From: Xanthobacteraceae bacterium
GTDB lineage: Bacteria > Pseudomonadota > Alphaproteobacteria > Rhizobiales > Xanthobacteraceae
Length of the DNA: 64,000 bases
Direction of reading: 5' to 3'
Assembly (NCBI GenBank): GCA_031291445.1
Contig: JARLJA010000147.1
Coordinates: 1 to 64,000 of the forward strand
In this document: positions 45,675-54,533 of the stretch, one piece after another
Numbering within the stretch: the stretch's first letter is position 1
Layout of the letters: every line of letters begins with the position of its first letter
Translations under genes and position numbers: made by a program
Notes under the pieces: generated by a model
The model's input: the letters and a program-made list of their open reading frames with translations, nothing else
Database searches by the model: none
What the model was told of the DNA's origin: nothing

Positions 45675-46553
45675 TCAGGTATCGTCGCGCGGCTCGTCGA
45701 TCACCGGATTTTCGATGACGCCGACCCGTTCGATTTCCATGCGCACCACGTCGCCGGCCTTGAGCCAGGCCGGCGGGTTACGCAGTCCGCCGCAGCCGCG
45801 CGGCGAGCCGGTCGCCAGCACGTCGCCTGGCTCCAGCGTGCAGACCTGACTGAGGTCGCTGACCAACTCGGCGCAACTGAAGATCATTTCCGCGGTCGAG
45901 CCGTCCTGGCGCAGTTCACCGTTGACCCAGGTGCGGATCCTCAACGCCTGCGGATCGCCGACTTCTTCGGCGGTCGCGATCCACGGGCCGAACGGGCCGT
46001 GGGTGTCGAACGACTTGCCGAGCGTCGCGGTCGGCGAACGCAGCTGCCAGTCGCGCACGCTGACGTCGTTGCAGACGACGTAGCCGGCGATCACCGCGTG
46101 CGCGTCCTCGATCCGGACCCTGCGGCAGCGCCTGCCGATCACGATGCCGAGCTCGGCCTCGTAGTCGAGCTGCTCGGACACCCAAGGGCGGTGGATCGGG
46201 TCGTACGGGCCGATCACGCAGGTGGTCTGCTTGTTGAACCAGATCGGTCGTGTCGGGCGCGGCAGGTTGAGATGCGCTGCCTCCTGGAGGTGCGACTCGA
46301 AATTGCCGCCGACGCCGAGAAACTTTCCGGGGCGCGGCACCGGCGCCAGCACGTGGACGCGCGCGAGCGGAACAGTGGCCGTCGGTTCGGCGCAGGCCCG
46401 GCGCGCGAGCGCGAGGCCGGCTTTGCCGAGCGCGAGAAAGGCCGGCATGCTCTGCGGCCGGCTCGGCAGCGTGTCCGACAGGTTGACGATCGCGTCCCCG
46501 ACGCACGCGCAGACGATGCTGCGTCCGTCATGTTCGACTGACATGAGCTTCAT
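45675..46553 (-). CDS. fumarylacetoacetate hydrolase family protein
   Basis: 292 residues. FLGVGGNFESHLQEA, WFNKQTTCVIGPYDPIHRP, LDYEAELGIVIGRRCR (metal-binding Glu residues in YEAELG), GYVVCNDVSVRDWQ (Asp) and LATGSPRGCGGLRNP define the FAH fold. Such enzymes hydrolyse or decarboxylate ring-cleavage products (fumarylpyruvate, 2-oxohept-3-ene-dioate, acylpyruvates). Middle gene of a three-gene leftward operon; 32 bases from the dioxygenase-like gene and 18 from the monooxygenase. Confidence 0.87.
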   Translation of the reverse strand: MKLMSVEHDGRSIVCACVGDAIVNLSDTLPSRPQSMPAFLALGKAGLALARRACAEPTATVPLARVHVLAPVPRPGKFLGVGGNFESHLQEAAHLNLPRPTRPIWFNKQTTCVIGPYDPIHRPWVSEQLDYEAELGIVIGRRCRRVRIEDAHAVIAGYVVCNDVSVRDWQLRSPTATLGKSFDTHGPFGPWIATAEEVGDPQALRIRTWVNGELRQDGSTAEMIFSCAELVSDLSQVCTLEPGDVLATGSPRGCGGLRNPPAWLKAGDVVRMEIERVGVIENPVIDEPRDDT

Positions 46554-46571
46554 GGGTCGGCCTTTCGCAAA

Positions 46572-48341
46572 TCAGATGTCGCGGCCGAGCACGCGGACGA
46601 GCGCCGCGCGCAGCGCCGCGCGCGGATCGTCCGGCCGCGACCGGCTGCGCCAGGCCACCACATTGTCGGGCCGCACCAGGATGGCGCCGTCGTCGTCGAC
46701 GCCGCGCAGCTCGGCCCAGGCACTGACCGGATCGGCGTAAGCGAGCCCGGTGCCGATCGGGCAAACAAGTAGCGGCAGCCCGAATTCGGCTCGCACTGCC
46801 TCGGCGGCATCGCGCCATGCCGCGTGGCCGTGGCCGGCCAGGAGCGCAAAGCGGCCATTGCCGGCAAGGTCGAGGGTCGAGCAGATGCGCCCACCCTGCT
46901 CGAGCCAGGCGTGAGGAAGGTGGGCGCCGGGTGACGTGGTCGGGTGATAGTGGATCTGTGGGTCACGCCCATCATCGACAGCCGCGGCGCCGTGGTCGGG
47001 CACGAACGCGCCCGCCGCATAGCGCACGCCGAGTTCAACGCCGTGGCCGCAGAAGTGATACTGTTGCAGCGCGACTGCCTTGCGCAGCGCCTCGCGCTTG
47101 CCGCGGCCGACCGCCGTCGCTTCGGTCACGTCGCGCCAGGCGGCCCAGCCTTCGGCCTCGCTCTGCTGCGGGGTGAAGCCAATCGCTCCGGCGATGGCGC
47201 CAAGCTCGCGTGCGCTCTGCATCGAGCGATCAACGATCTCGCCCGCGACCTGGCGGCGTTCGCCGTCGTAGCTGTCGAGCAGGGCGGGTCCCGCCGTGCC
47301 GTCGAGCACGAGCTTGAGCTTCCAGACCAGGTTGTAGGCGTCCTGCATTGACGTGTTGGAGCCCAGTGCGCCGGAGGGTGGATGGCGGTGCGCGGCGTCG
47401 CCGACGATGAACACGCGTCCCTGCGCCATCCGTTCGGCGACCTGGGCGTTCATCAGCCAGGGGTTGGCCGAAAGGATCTCGACGTTGAGCTCATTATCGC
47501 CGGCGAGATCGCGGATGCGGCTTGCCAGGGCGGTTTCGGAAAGATCGGGCTCGCCCTGGCTCGGATCATACATGAACGACAGCACCCATTCGTCCCAGGG
47601 CTGAACGTTCACGAAGGCGCCGGAGCCGATCCAGAAGTCGACGCCGGGGCGATTGATCCAGTAGAGGAAACCCGGCCGATGGGCGCAGTAGCGCGAGAGG
47701 TCGGCGCGAAACCAGACATTGACGGCGGCCGCCCAGCCGGCCGGACCGGCATGGGAGATACCGGCGGCTTCGGCGACGCGGCTGCGGGCACCGTCGGCGC
47801 CGATCAGGTAGCGCGCACGCACCTTGTAGGCGCGGCCGCTGCTGCGGTCGACTAGATCGGCGACGACGCCGTCGGCGTCCTGCGACAGGCCGGTCAATTC
47901 GTGGCCCCAGCGGATCCGGGCGCCACGCGCCATCGCCGCCTGGGCCATGATCGGCTCGAGCAGATGCTGGGCGATGTTCGCGGACCGGCAGGGGCTCGCG
48001 CCGATGTACTCGTCCCGGCGCGCTGCCATGTAGGTCGGGAGCCGGGCGAACTCGGTGCCGGAGAGGCTCGATGCCCACACCACGTTCTGCATCAGGTCGT
48101 CGTGCAGGCCGCCCGCGGACATTACGTCGTGCTCGAGGCCAAGCTCCCGCAGGATCTCGATGGAGCGCTGGTTCTGATAGTGCGCACGCGGCGAATTCGC
48201 CGTCCAGCCGTAGCGCGAGACCGTCAGCGCCGGCACGCCAAGTCGCTGCAGCAGCAGCGCGGCGGTGAGGCCAGCCGGGCCGGCGCCGACCACGAGCACA
48301 GGGACGTCTGCTTCGAATGATGGGGAGACAGTGTTGGGCAT
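46572..48341 (-). CDS. FAD-dependent aromatic monooxygenase
   Basis: 589 residues. VLVVGAGPAGLTAALLLQRL (GxGxxG), IGADGARSRVAEAAG (DG motif) and FIVGDAAHRHPPSGALGSNT then SMQDAYNLVWKL (GD motif) are those of PheA/TfdB/MhpA-like hydroxylases. The long C-terminal thioredoxin-like domain (about residues 430-589) also matches the family length. It would hydroxylate a phenolic acid with NAD(P)H and O2. First gene of the operon with FAH-family and VOC proteins; substrate unresolved. Confidence 0.87.
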   Translation of the reverse strand: MPNTVSPSFEADVPVLVVGAGPAGLTAALLLQRLGVPALTVSRYGWTANSPRAHYQNQRSIEILRELGLEHDVMSAGGLHDDLMQNVVWASSLSGTEFARLPTYMAARRDEYIGASPCRSANIAQHLLEPIMAQAAMARGARIRWGHELTGLSQDADGVVADLVDRSSGRAYKVRARYLIGADGARSRVAEAAGISHAGPAGWAAAVNVWFRADLSRYCAHRPGFLYWINRPGVDFWIGSGAFVNVQPWDEWVLSFMYDPSQGEPDLSETALASRIRDLAGDNELNVEILSANPWLMNAQVAERMAQGRVFIVGDAAHRHPPSGALGSNTSMQDAYNLVWKLKLVLDGTAGPALLDSYDGERRQVAGEIVDRSMQSARELGAIAGAIGFTPQQSEAEGWAAWRDVTEATAVGRGKREALRKAVALQQYHFCGHGVELGVRYAAGAFVPDHGAAAVDDGRDPQIHYHPTTSPGAHLPHAWLEQGGRICSTLDLAGNGRFALLAGHGHAAWRDAAEAVRAEFGLPLLVCPIGTGLAYADPVSAWAELRGVDDDGAILVRPDNVVAWRSRSRPDDPRAALRAALVRVLGRDI

Positions 48342-49155
48342 GCGGCACCGACCGGGTTGTGAGGGCTGGTGCGATTGGATTGGAAATAACCATAAATGTC
48401 AAATTGACAGTATTGTGCAACGCGAGATGTGCGGCGCGGAATCGCGGCGGTCGTCGAGCGTGCGACGGGCATGGATGCGCGCACGCGTCGTGTCGGCTTC
48501 CAAGGTTGGTCCACTGTGAGCGCTGAAGGAGGCGGGGGCGAGTTCGATCGATGGAGGCGCTGGCGACAGATGGACAGTATCGTTGTTGTTGCCACCGTGG
48601 TTGTTCGTTTCAAATCATTCGCGAGGAAGACAGGTGTCGGAAGCTTGCTCCGCCGAATTGATGCTTTGAGGTTGCTGCATCGCCGACGCAGCAAGGTGCG
48701 GCTTGCTTTTCGAGTGTTGCCCATCCCACTGGCCGCGTGACCAACGAGCCACCTCGCACGCCGCAGCGTCCTCCGATGACGCCGCTATCGGATGAGTCGC
48801 GTTCGATGACGTGAAATGGCCCGTGACACGGTTCGCGCGCCCGACGGGATTTCCATGGAGACTGAAATGTCGGGGAATCATCGGAACAAGGCCGGCCTTG
48901 TCGCGCCGACAGAGGCCGCGGGATTTGCGCCATATCTCTCCCCGCGCCTTCGATCTATCTCAGTGTTTTCAATGACTTGGAAGCTCGTCTTGCCACCGTT
49001 CCGCGCTCGCTCCGCCGGTGATGCGGGACGCTAACAATTGACGCATTGAGCCTGTATTTCGTTGTCATTCTAGTCCCGCCTTGCGTCACCTTGCGGCGCT
49101 CTTTCGAAGTGCTTTGGTTTCCGTGCGGGGCGCTGTGTTCGCTCGTAGGTGTCCC
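48342..49155. other. 814-base gap, no convincing gene
   Basis: Short frames with Arg/Ser-rich translations exist on both strands, but none has a family-like pattern, ribosome binding site and sensible start together. The 3' part carries the promoter of the DUF2147-like gene. It may be eroded coding DNA; I see no repeat structure. Confidence 0.4.
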
Positions 49156-49743
49156 ATGGCTGGTCTTGTTCGGATTGCATTGTTGCTCACACTGATGTTG
49201 ACGGTTTTCGGCGCGGCGCCGCTGCGCGCCCAGGAGCCTTCGGCTGCCGGCCTCTGGGAAAAGTCGGAAGATGGCAAGCCGGTCATCTGGGTTCTCGTCG
49301 TCGACCGCGGCGACACCTTTGAAGGCGTGTTTGCGCGGATGTTTCCCCGCCCGGGCGACGATCCCAACCCGCGCTGCACCGCCTGCGCCGACGACCGCAA
49401 GGATCAGACTTCGCTCGGCATGGCCTTCGTCCGCGGCATGAAGCGCAATGGCCTGAGTTACGAGGACGGCAACGTCCTCGATCCGCGCAACGGCAACATC
49501 TACAGCGCCAAGATGACGCTGAGCCCCGACGGCAAGACGCTCACTTTGCGCGGCTACCTGGGGATCTCGCTGTTCGGCCAGGACGACGTCTGGACCCGTC
49601 TGCCCGACGACGCCATGAAGCAGGTCGATCCGGCGATCGTGGCGAAGAACCAGCCCCCCGCCGCCGCCGGCCCGATCCCGACCCCGGCGCGAGTGGCAAA
49701 GAAACCCAAGCCGCCGTCACCGGCACCGCTCCCGGCGCGATAG
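49156..49743 (+). CDS. DUF2147-like secreted protein
   Basis: 195 residues. Signal peptide about 1-25 ([20 protein letters not shown]). [20 protein letters not shown], the Cys pair in [19 protein letters not shown], and [20 protein letters not shown] with [20 protein letters not shown] fit the DUF2147 beta-sandwich. The C-terminal 40 residues are Pro/Ala/Lys-rich and probably flexible. It would be periplasmic; function is not known for the family. The start at 49156 was chosen for signal-peptide position. Confidence 0.78.
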   Translation: MAGLVRIALLLTLMLTVFGAAPLRAQEPSAAGLWEKSEDGKPVIWVLVVDRGDTFEGVFARMFPRPGDDPNPRCTACADDRKDQTSLGMAFVRGMKRNGLSYEDGNVLDPRNGNIYSAKMTLSPDGKTLTLRGYLGISLFGQDDVWTRLPDDAMKQVDPAIVAKNQPPAAAGPIPTPARVAKKPKPPSPAPLPAR

Positions 49744-49758
49744 GCCGCCGGACGAGGT

Positions 49759-49920
49759 CTATCGCGCGGTCTGCGCCGCGGGCGGCGGGGCAATACCGGG
49801 CGGCTTTTTCGGCCTCAGCGTTCCGGCGGCGAACGACAACGCCGCGACCAGCACCACCAGGATGGCGTAGACCGCATAGGCCTGCGGCGGCGTGGTGACC
49901 CAGCGGAACAAGCCTCTCAT
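49759..49920 (-). CDS. single-span small membrane protein
   Basis: 53 residues: MRGLFRWVTTPPQAYAVYAI, then a hydrophobic helix to about residue 40, then a Pro/Lys-rich tail ending QTAR. AGAAGGGG lies six bases upstream of the ATG. It has one transmembrane segment with the positive end after the helix. No recognised family. Convergent with the DUF2147-like gene (15-base gap). Confidence 0.5.
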   Translation of the reverse strand: MRGLFRWVTTPPQAYAVYAILVVLVAALSFAAGTLRPKKPPGIAPPPAAQTAR

Positions 49921-50164
49921 CGACGCCCCTTCTGATCGCGAGGCCGTGGACCTGGGAAGCTCGCGGCCAGCGCGCGATGCCTTTGCCGCAATCCGTCGCT
50001 CTCGACCGTACGCTATGGCAACCGCGCGTGCGCCGCAATCAGCGGTTCCACGCCGGCAGCGGCAACACTGACAATCACGGCCTTTTGAATCCGAAGCCGT
50101 CGCGCCCGCGGCCGTTCGGCGCGAGTATTGGATTCGGGCGCACAATCTGCCGAAGGCCAACCTC

Positions 50165-50386
50165 GTGGATCTTGTCGATCTGATCATCACGGTGTGCGCG
50201 CTCGCCGCGCCGGCGCAGTGCGAGGAGCAGAACCTGCGGTTTCAATGGAGCGGTTCGCTGCGGCAATGCGCCATGGCCGCACCGCCCTATATCGCGCAGT
50301 GGATCGGCGAGCATCCGAAGTGGAGCGCGGTGCGCTGGCGTTGCGAATATCTGCACGCGCGCGACAAGGCGGAGACGAACCTGTAG
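50165..50386 (+). CDS. conserved-looking small hypothetical protein
   Basis: 73 residues from a GTG preceded by GAAGG. MDLVDLIITVCALAAPAQCE begins a short hydrophobic segment; four Cys overall (VC, QC, QC, RC) and the pattern CAMAAPPYIAQWIGEHPKWS and RWRCEYLHARDK are strongly protein-like. I believe similar small proteins occur in Bradyrhizobium but could not check. Possibly periplasmic or membrane-bound; function unknown. Confidence 0.55.
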   Translation: MDLVDLIITVCALAAPAQCEEQNLRFQWSGSLRQCAMAAPPYIAQWIGEHPKWSAVRWRCEYLHARDKAETNL

Positions 50387-50427
50387 GTCTGTCCGCTGGC
50401 GCCGCCGCGGCAAGCGCCTTCGGCACG

Positions 50428-50778
50428 CTATTTCCTCGTGCACTCCGTCAGATCCTTGTCCGAGATCGAAAACACCGCATCGGCATTGATCTCGACGTTG
50501 CGAACGAGGCACGTCCTGCCGTCGCGGTAGCCGATCCGGACGTCGTAACGCCCGGGTTCGACGGAGGTGATGCGCAGGCGCTCGTCGTGGTCGACCTCCT
50601 TGTCCTTGTCGTTCAGGGTCTGGTTGGGTCCCCATTGGTCCTTGGCCGCGGGCGACAGCTGGAGCGCCGACACCGTTGCCGTGGTCAGATTCCAGAAGCG
50701 AATTCCCTTGCCCGCGGCCCATCCAGGCGCCGAACCCGCGAGCAGGGCGACGCCCGCCAGCAAAATCCATCCCCGCAT
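50428..50778 (-). CDS. small secreted hypothetical protein
   Basis: 116 residues from the ATG at 50778, with AAGGGG nine bases upstream; in-frame ATG codons at 50787 and 50796 are alternatives. Signal peptide MRGWILLAGVALLAGSAPGW, then GIRFWNLTTATVSALQLSPA, ERLRITSVEPGRYDVRIGYR and two Cys (TCLV, ECT). The beta-rich pattern resembles small periplasmic proteins of unknown function. Convergent with the small hypothetical gene before it. Confidence 0.65.
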   Translation of the reverse strand: MRGWILLAGVALLAGSAPGWAAGKGIRFWNLTTATVSALQLSPAAKDQWGPNQTLNDKDKEVDHDERLRITSVEPGRYDVRIGYRDGRTCLVRNVEINADAVFSISDKDLTECTRK

Positions 50779-50956
50779 TGTCGCCATCCCCTTCATGCTG
50801 CGGTGCAGGAGGACCTGCCCGGTGGTTATCGTCGAACCGACGGCGGTTTCCGGCAGCGTCCCGACCGGGCGAAAAGCCTCCGGTCGCGGTCTCCCTCCCT
50901 CGGCCGACTGGTCTATGATAGCAAATCTGAACGCCAGCAGCGAAAGGGTCTCTCGC

Positions 50957-51310
50957 ATGACGGTCGGAGTGGTCCGCGTTCTTTGCAGCGCGCTTGTGGC
51001 ACTGGGGGTCACCACGTCCGGGCACGCCGCCAGCGTCAACGACTATCCTACATCTGTCCGGGCAGACTACGTCTTCGCCTGCATGAAAGCCAACGGCGAG
51101 ACGCAGCATGTGCTCGAACAATGCTCCTGCTCGGTGGATGTGGTGGCGTCCGTGCTGCCGTATGAGCGCTATGTCACGGCGGAGACGGTTCTGAGCATGG
51201 CGCAGGTGCGCGGCAATCTCGGTGGCGAGTTTCGATCGTCGGAGCAGGCGAAGAGCGCGGTCGACGACTTGCGCCGCGCGCAGGCCGAGGCCGAGGTGCG
51301 TTGCTTCTAG
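50957..51310 (+). CDS. secreted Cys-rich hypothetical protein at the edge of the methanol cluster
   Basis: 117 residues from the ATG at 50957. Signal peptide about 1-25 (LCSALVALGVTTSGHAA), then VFACMKANGETQHVLEQCSC, LPYERYVTAETVLSMAQVRG and a helical C-terminus ending VRCF. The four Cys could form two disulfides. I do not recall a named family; similar proteins sit near xoxF/PQQ genes in related genomes, but this is memory and unverified. It is convergent with the SoxYZ-like carrier gene. Confidence 0.65.
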   Translation: MTVGVVRVLCSALVALGVTTSGHAASVNDYPTSVRADYVFACMKANGETQHVLEQCSCSVDVVASVLPYERYVTAETVLSMAQVRGNLGGEFRSSEQAKSAVDDLRRAQAEAEVRCF

Positions 51311-51359
51311 AAGAGGACGACGTGACCGGCGCACAGGGTGCGCCGTTGGCACGGGCCGC

Positions 51360-52244
51360 TCACATTCCGGAGGACTGCACCGGCCACGTTCCCTGGAAGT
51401 CGTGGCCGTCGGTGTCCTTGGCCTCCGCCCTGATCTGCTTTGCGCCGCTCGGCAGATAGGTGAAGCGGATGTTGGGATCCTCCGAGATGGAAATGCCGCC
51501 CTCCACGGCAAGCACCAGTCTGTCGTCCTGCCAGATGCGGATGTCGTTGACGAAGAACGCCGGAACGTAGAGGTGGGTCACCTGGTCCATCTGCAGCCCC
51601 GAATTGTTCGGGTGCCCGATCATCAGTTCCGCCTCCCGCAGCCGGCTGACCGCGTCGTCGCCAGCTTTCGTGAACTGGCGCAGCCGCATCTTGCCCAGTC
51701 GTTCGCGCGCCTCGTCGAGGTTCTTCACCGTGGGCGCAGAACAGCCCCCCGAAGCCTTCACGTAGGTCCTGGTCATGTACAGTTTGCCGTCGGACAATTC
51801 GGCCACTGCATGCACGTTGGTGTAGTTGTTGACCCTCACGCGCGTCGAGATTTCGGAAATCGCGGCATCGGCGCCAATCTCGAAGCGTGCCGCCATGGGC
51901 GACGGGTTGCGGTCGATGACCAGTGTGAAGGCGCGAACGCGGCGCTCGTCGCCAGGGGGCAACGTGGCGCGCAGGGTCACCGGGACGATTGCGGCGTCTT
52001 CGGCGCGGGAGGGCATGTCGAGGGCGATGATGCCGGCGCCGTCCAGTATCGGCCGGCTCAGGAAGATATCCTGCACGAGGCCCTGCCAGAGAGCGTCGGC
52101 TTCCTGCGTTGTCTCGTCCGGAGCCGGGGCAGGGGTCTGGGCTGCCGCCAACGGCGTGCCGAACGCCGCCAGCGCGACGATAACGGCCAGACCAATCGCC
52201 AGACCAATCGCCATGGGTAACATACGACGTCCGGTTCCGCTCAT
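51360..52244 (-). CDS. quinoprotein dehydrogenase-associated SoxYZ-like carrier
   Basis: 294 residues. Membrane/signal segment about 10-35 (MAIGLAIGLAVIVALAAFGT). A SoxY-like domain (residues about 50-180) holds YVKASGGCSAPTV with a Cys at the end of the first domain, and a SoxZ-like domain (RLREAELMIGHPNNSGLQMD; VPAFFVNDIRIWQDDRLVLA; IRFTYLPSGA) follows. This fused arrangement is the carrier protein found with PQQ dehydrogenases. Its exact job is unknown. It is 51 bases downstream of the relay metallohydrolase in the same direction. Confidence 0.88.
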   Translation of the reverse strand: MSGTGRRMLPMAIGLAIGLAVIVALAAFGTPLAAAQTPAPAPDETTQEADALWQGLVQDIFLSRPILDGAGIIALDMPSRAEDAAIVPVTLRATLPPGDERRVRAFTLVIDRNPSPMAARFEIGADAAISEISTRVRVNNYTNVHAVAELSDGKLYMTRTYVKASGGCSAPTVKNLDEARERLGKMRLRQFTKAGDDAVSRLREAELMIGHPNNSGLQMDQVTHLYVPAFFVNDIRIWQDDRLVLAVEGGISISEDPNIRFTYLPSGAKQIRAEAKDTDGHDFQGTWPVQSSGM

Positions 52245-52295
52245 CGGCGCGCTCCCGTTTCAACATCGTTGACACATCATAGCGCGGAGATGCGC

Positions 52296-53228
52296 TCATT
52301 CCCACTCCAATTCGGAAAACGCCGCGGTCGCGTTCCGTACGTTGTACGCGTCGAACAACGCCCAGTGCTGGCGTTCGGAGGTGGCGGCGCTCTCAGTCGC
52401 CACCCGCAGTGACGCGCCGCGCGCGATCGACGCGCGGATGTCGTCCCGCAGGGACCCAAGATACCGCTGCTGGTCAACCAGGGCGCCGGGCCAGTCGGCA
52501 ACCTCGCCATGACCGGGAACGACGCGCTTCGCCGGGATCTTGCTCAACTCGTCGGTGACGATCAGCCAGCCGCGCAAGCTGCCGTCGAGCACGGGAACAT
52601 GTTCACGGAAAACCAGATCGCCCGCGAACAGCGTCCCGGTCGTCACGTCCAGCACAGTCAGATCGTTGTCGGTGTGTGCGGCGCGCCATGCGCGCAAGAC
52701 GATGGGGCGGCCACCGAGATCGAGTTGCAGCTCCCGTTCCACGACCTGCGTTGGCGGCACCACGGTCACGCCGCTGATCAGGGTATCGCCCATGATCGGT
52801 CGAAATGTGTCGATGTAGAACTGTCCGCGGGTGGCAAGGGCGCGGGCGAGATTTTTATGACCGACGAAAATCGGCTTGTCCTTCAGGAATGCTGCGTTGC
52901 CGAACACATGGTCCGGGTGGTCGTGCGTGTTGATCACGTAGCGGATCGGCCGCGGGGTCTGCTGGCGAATGGCGGCGAGCAATTGTCTGCCTTCGCGGGG
53001 GCTGCCGCCGCAGTCGATCACCGCGACGGCGTCGCTGCCGACGATGAATCCGATATTGGCAATGGCGCCTTCATTCGCTGAGGACATCAATTCCATCAGG
53101 CCGATGTGGACGAACACCCCTGGGGCGAGCTCGCGCACAGCCAGGGGTTGTTCGATCAGATCCCCGCGCGCGAGCAAAGGTATGGCGATAAGCAGGATCG
53201 CGACTGACCGCACGATGCGACGCAACAT
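52296..53228 (-). CDS. quinoprotein relay system zinc metallohydrolase (MBL fold)
   Basis: 310 residues from the ATG at 53228, preceded by AGGAG. Signal peptide about 1-22. The metal site HDHPDHVFGN, the later His in WRAAHTDNDLTV, Asp in LFAGDLVF, and HGEV correspond to the MBL-fold HxHxDH pattern (first His in INTHDHPDH). The family is known as part of the quinoprotein relay with SoxYZ-like carriers. The substrate is unknown. Divergent from the cytochrome c gene with a 100-base control region. Confidence 0.86.
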   Translation of the reverse strand: MLRRIVRSVAILLIAIPLLARGDLIEQPLAVRELAPGVFVHIGLMELMSSANEGAIANIGFIVGSDAVAVIDCGGSPREGRQLLAAIRQQTPRPIRYVINTHDHPDHVFGNAAFLKDKPIFVGHKNLARALATRGQFYIDTFRPIMGDTLISGVTVVPPTQVVERELQLDLGGRPIVLRAWRAAHTDNDLTVLDVTTGTLFAGDLVFREHVPVLDGSLRGWLIVTDELSKIPAKRVVPGHGEVADWPGALVDQQRYLGSLRDDIRASIARGASLRVATESAATSERQHWALFDAYNVRNATAAFSELEWE

Positions 53229-53328
53229 TGTGGTCTCCTTTATGATCATGGTCCTTGGCGTTGGGAACCAGTCTGCGTGCGGCTTCGTTCGCTTGTTACG
53301 ATCGCAATCCTTGTGCGGAGCGAAACTC

Positions 53329-53844
53329 GTGGTGGCGCGCATCATTTGGCGGTTTGTCGCGGTGTTTGCTATCTCAGTTGCCGGTGCGGCGCTTGCCGAC
53401 GGCAGCGGCGATCCGACTGCGGTCAAATCCGAGAACGGGAAGTACTTCGACAAGGCGGGGGACCCGACCTACAAGGTCGCCGCCGACGGCACCGTCGACT
53501 GGTACACTTATTCGGGCTATCGCCGCTATCATTCGGAATGCCATGTCTGTCACGGTCCCGACGGCATGGGGTCGACCTATGCGCCGGCGCTGAAGGACTC
53601 GCTCGAGACCATGAGCTATCCTGACTTCCTCGGCGTGGTGGCCGCCGGCCGCAAGAACGTCTCGACGTCGCAGGAAAACGTCATGCCGTCGTTCGGCAGC
53701 AATCCCAACGTAGTTTGCTACCTCGACGACATCTATGTCTACCTGCGCGCCCGCGCCAACGATGCGGTCGGACGAACCCGGCCGGCCAAACATGACGAGA
53801 AGCCCGAGGCCTATGCGAAGGCGGAGAATGCCTGCATGCATTGA
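53329..53844 (+). CDS. methanol metabolism-related c-type cytochrome (copy 1)
   Basis: 171 residues from a GTG at 53329 (GGAG eight bases upstream). Signal peptide ends near GAALADG. CHVCHGPDGMGSTYAPALKD holds the haem CxxCH (about residue 70), and MPSFGSNPNVVCYLDDIYVYL includes the Met axial-ligand region and an extra Cys; C-terminal NACMH adds a fourth Cys, as in the four-Cys methanol-related cytochrome family. Periplasmic electron acceptor for a PQQ alcohol dehydrogenase. It is closely similar to the copy at 58698, the likely product of a duplication around xoxF. Confidence 0.9.
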   Translation: MVARIIWRFVAVFAISVAGAALADGSGDPTAVKSENGKYFDKAGDPTYKVAADGTVDWYTYSGYRRYHSECHVCHGPDGMGSTYAPALKDSLETMSYPDFLGVVAAGRKNVSTSQENVMPSFGSNPNVVCYLDDIYVYLRARANDAVGRTRPAKHDEKPEAYAKAENACMH

Positions 53845-53892
53845 GCTCGGCGTTGCGGACCGACGCGACAGCCGATGGTCGAGGAGGCTTGA

Positions 53893-54507
53893 ATGGCGTT
53901 GACACGAACGTCGTGCATCCCGCCGATTCCGCTTTCGGGGAGAACCTGGATGGACCGGGCATTGCGCTGTTCCGCACTCGCCCTCCTGCTGCTGGTCTCG
54001 GCGGCAACCGCCGGCGACCTTGTTCCGGAGCCCGACGGCTATCGTGTCGAAAACTATCGCGCGCCGGTCCCTGCAACGCTCAAGGGCGCACGGGTGCTGT
54101 CGACCGAGCAGGTGAAGGAGATCTGGACCGCCGGGACCGGCGCATTCGTGGACGTGCTGCCGCATCCGCCCAAGCCGAAGAACCTGCCTGCCGGTACGGT
54201 ATGGCGCGAAGCGTCCCGCCTGGACATTCCGGGCAGCATCTGGTTGCCGGATACGGGCTATGGCGAACTCGCGGCGATCATGGAGGAGTACCTGCGCCAG
54301 GGGGTGTCGCGCGCGACCGGCGGCGATTCCGGCAAGCTCGTGGTGTTCTATTGCCTGCGGGACTGCTGGATGTCGTGGAATGCCGCCAAACGCGCGCTGT
54401 CCTACGGCTATACCAACGTGGCGTGGTATCCCGAGGGGACCGACGGCTGGCAGCAGGCGAACATGCCGTTGTCCACTGCCCGTCCCGACCCGCGGCCCGG
54501 AGAATAG
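53893..54507 (+). CDS. PQQ-dependent catabolism-associated CXXCW-type rhodanese-like protein
   Basis: 204 residues; GAGGAGG lies five bases before the ATG at 53893, and a second in-frame ATG at 53950 starts directly at the signal peptide. LALLLLVSAATAGD is the exported segment. GYRVENYRAPVPATLKGARV starts the rhodanese-like fold, and VVFYCLRDCWMSWNAAKRAL contains the CxxxCW pair typical of this PQQ-associated family. Probable periplasmic thiol/redox or assembly role; no direct function known. Co-directional with cytochrome copy 1 (48-base gap). Confidence 0.87.
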   Translation: MALTRTSCIPPIPLSGRTWMDRALRCSALALLLLVSAATAGDLVPEPDGYRVENYRAPVPATLKGARVLSTEQVKEIWTAGTGAFVDVLPHPPKPKNLPAGTVWREASRLDIPGSIWLPDTGYGELAAIMEEYLRQGVSRATGGDSGKLVVFYCLRDCWMSWNAAKRALSYGYTNVAWYPEGTDGWQQANMPLSTARPDPRPGE

Positions 54508-54533
54508 AAGGCACTCGGTCCAGGATCTCGGCC

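Noticed and set aside
48429-48740. Possible 103-residue protein in the 814-base gap
   Set aside because: No recognisable domain, poor ribosome binding site, Arg-rich composition typical of non-coding GC-rich frames.
50957-51310. Lanmodulin or other lanthanide-binding EF-hand protein
   Set aside because: No EF-hand loop (DxDxD pattern) is present in the translation.
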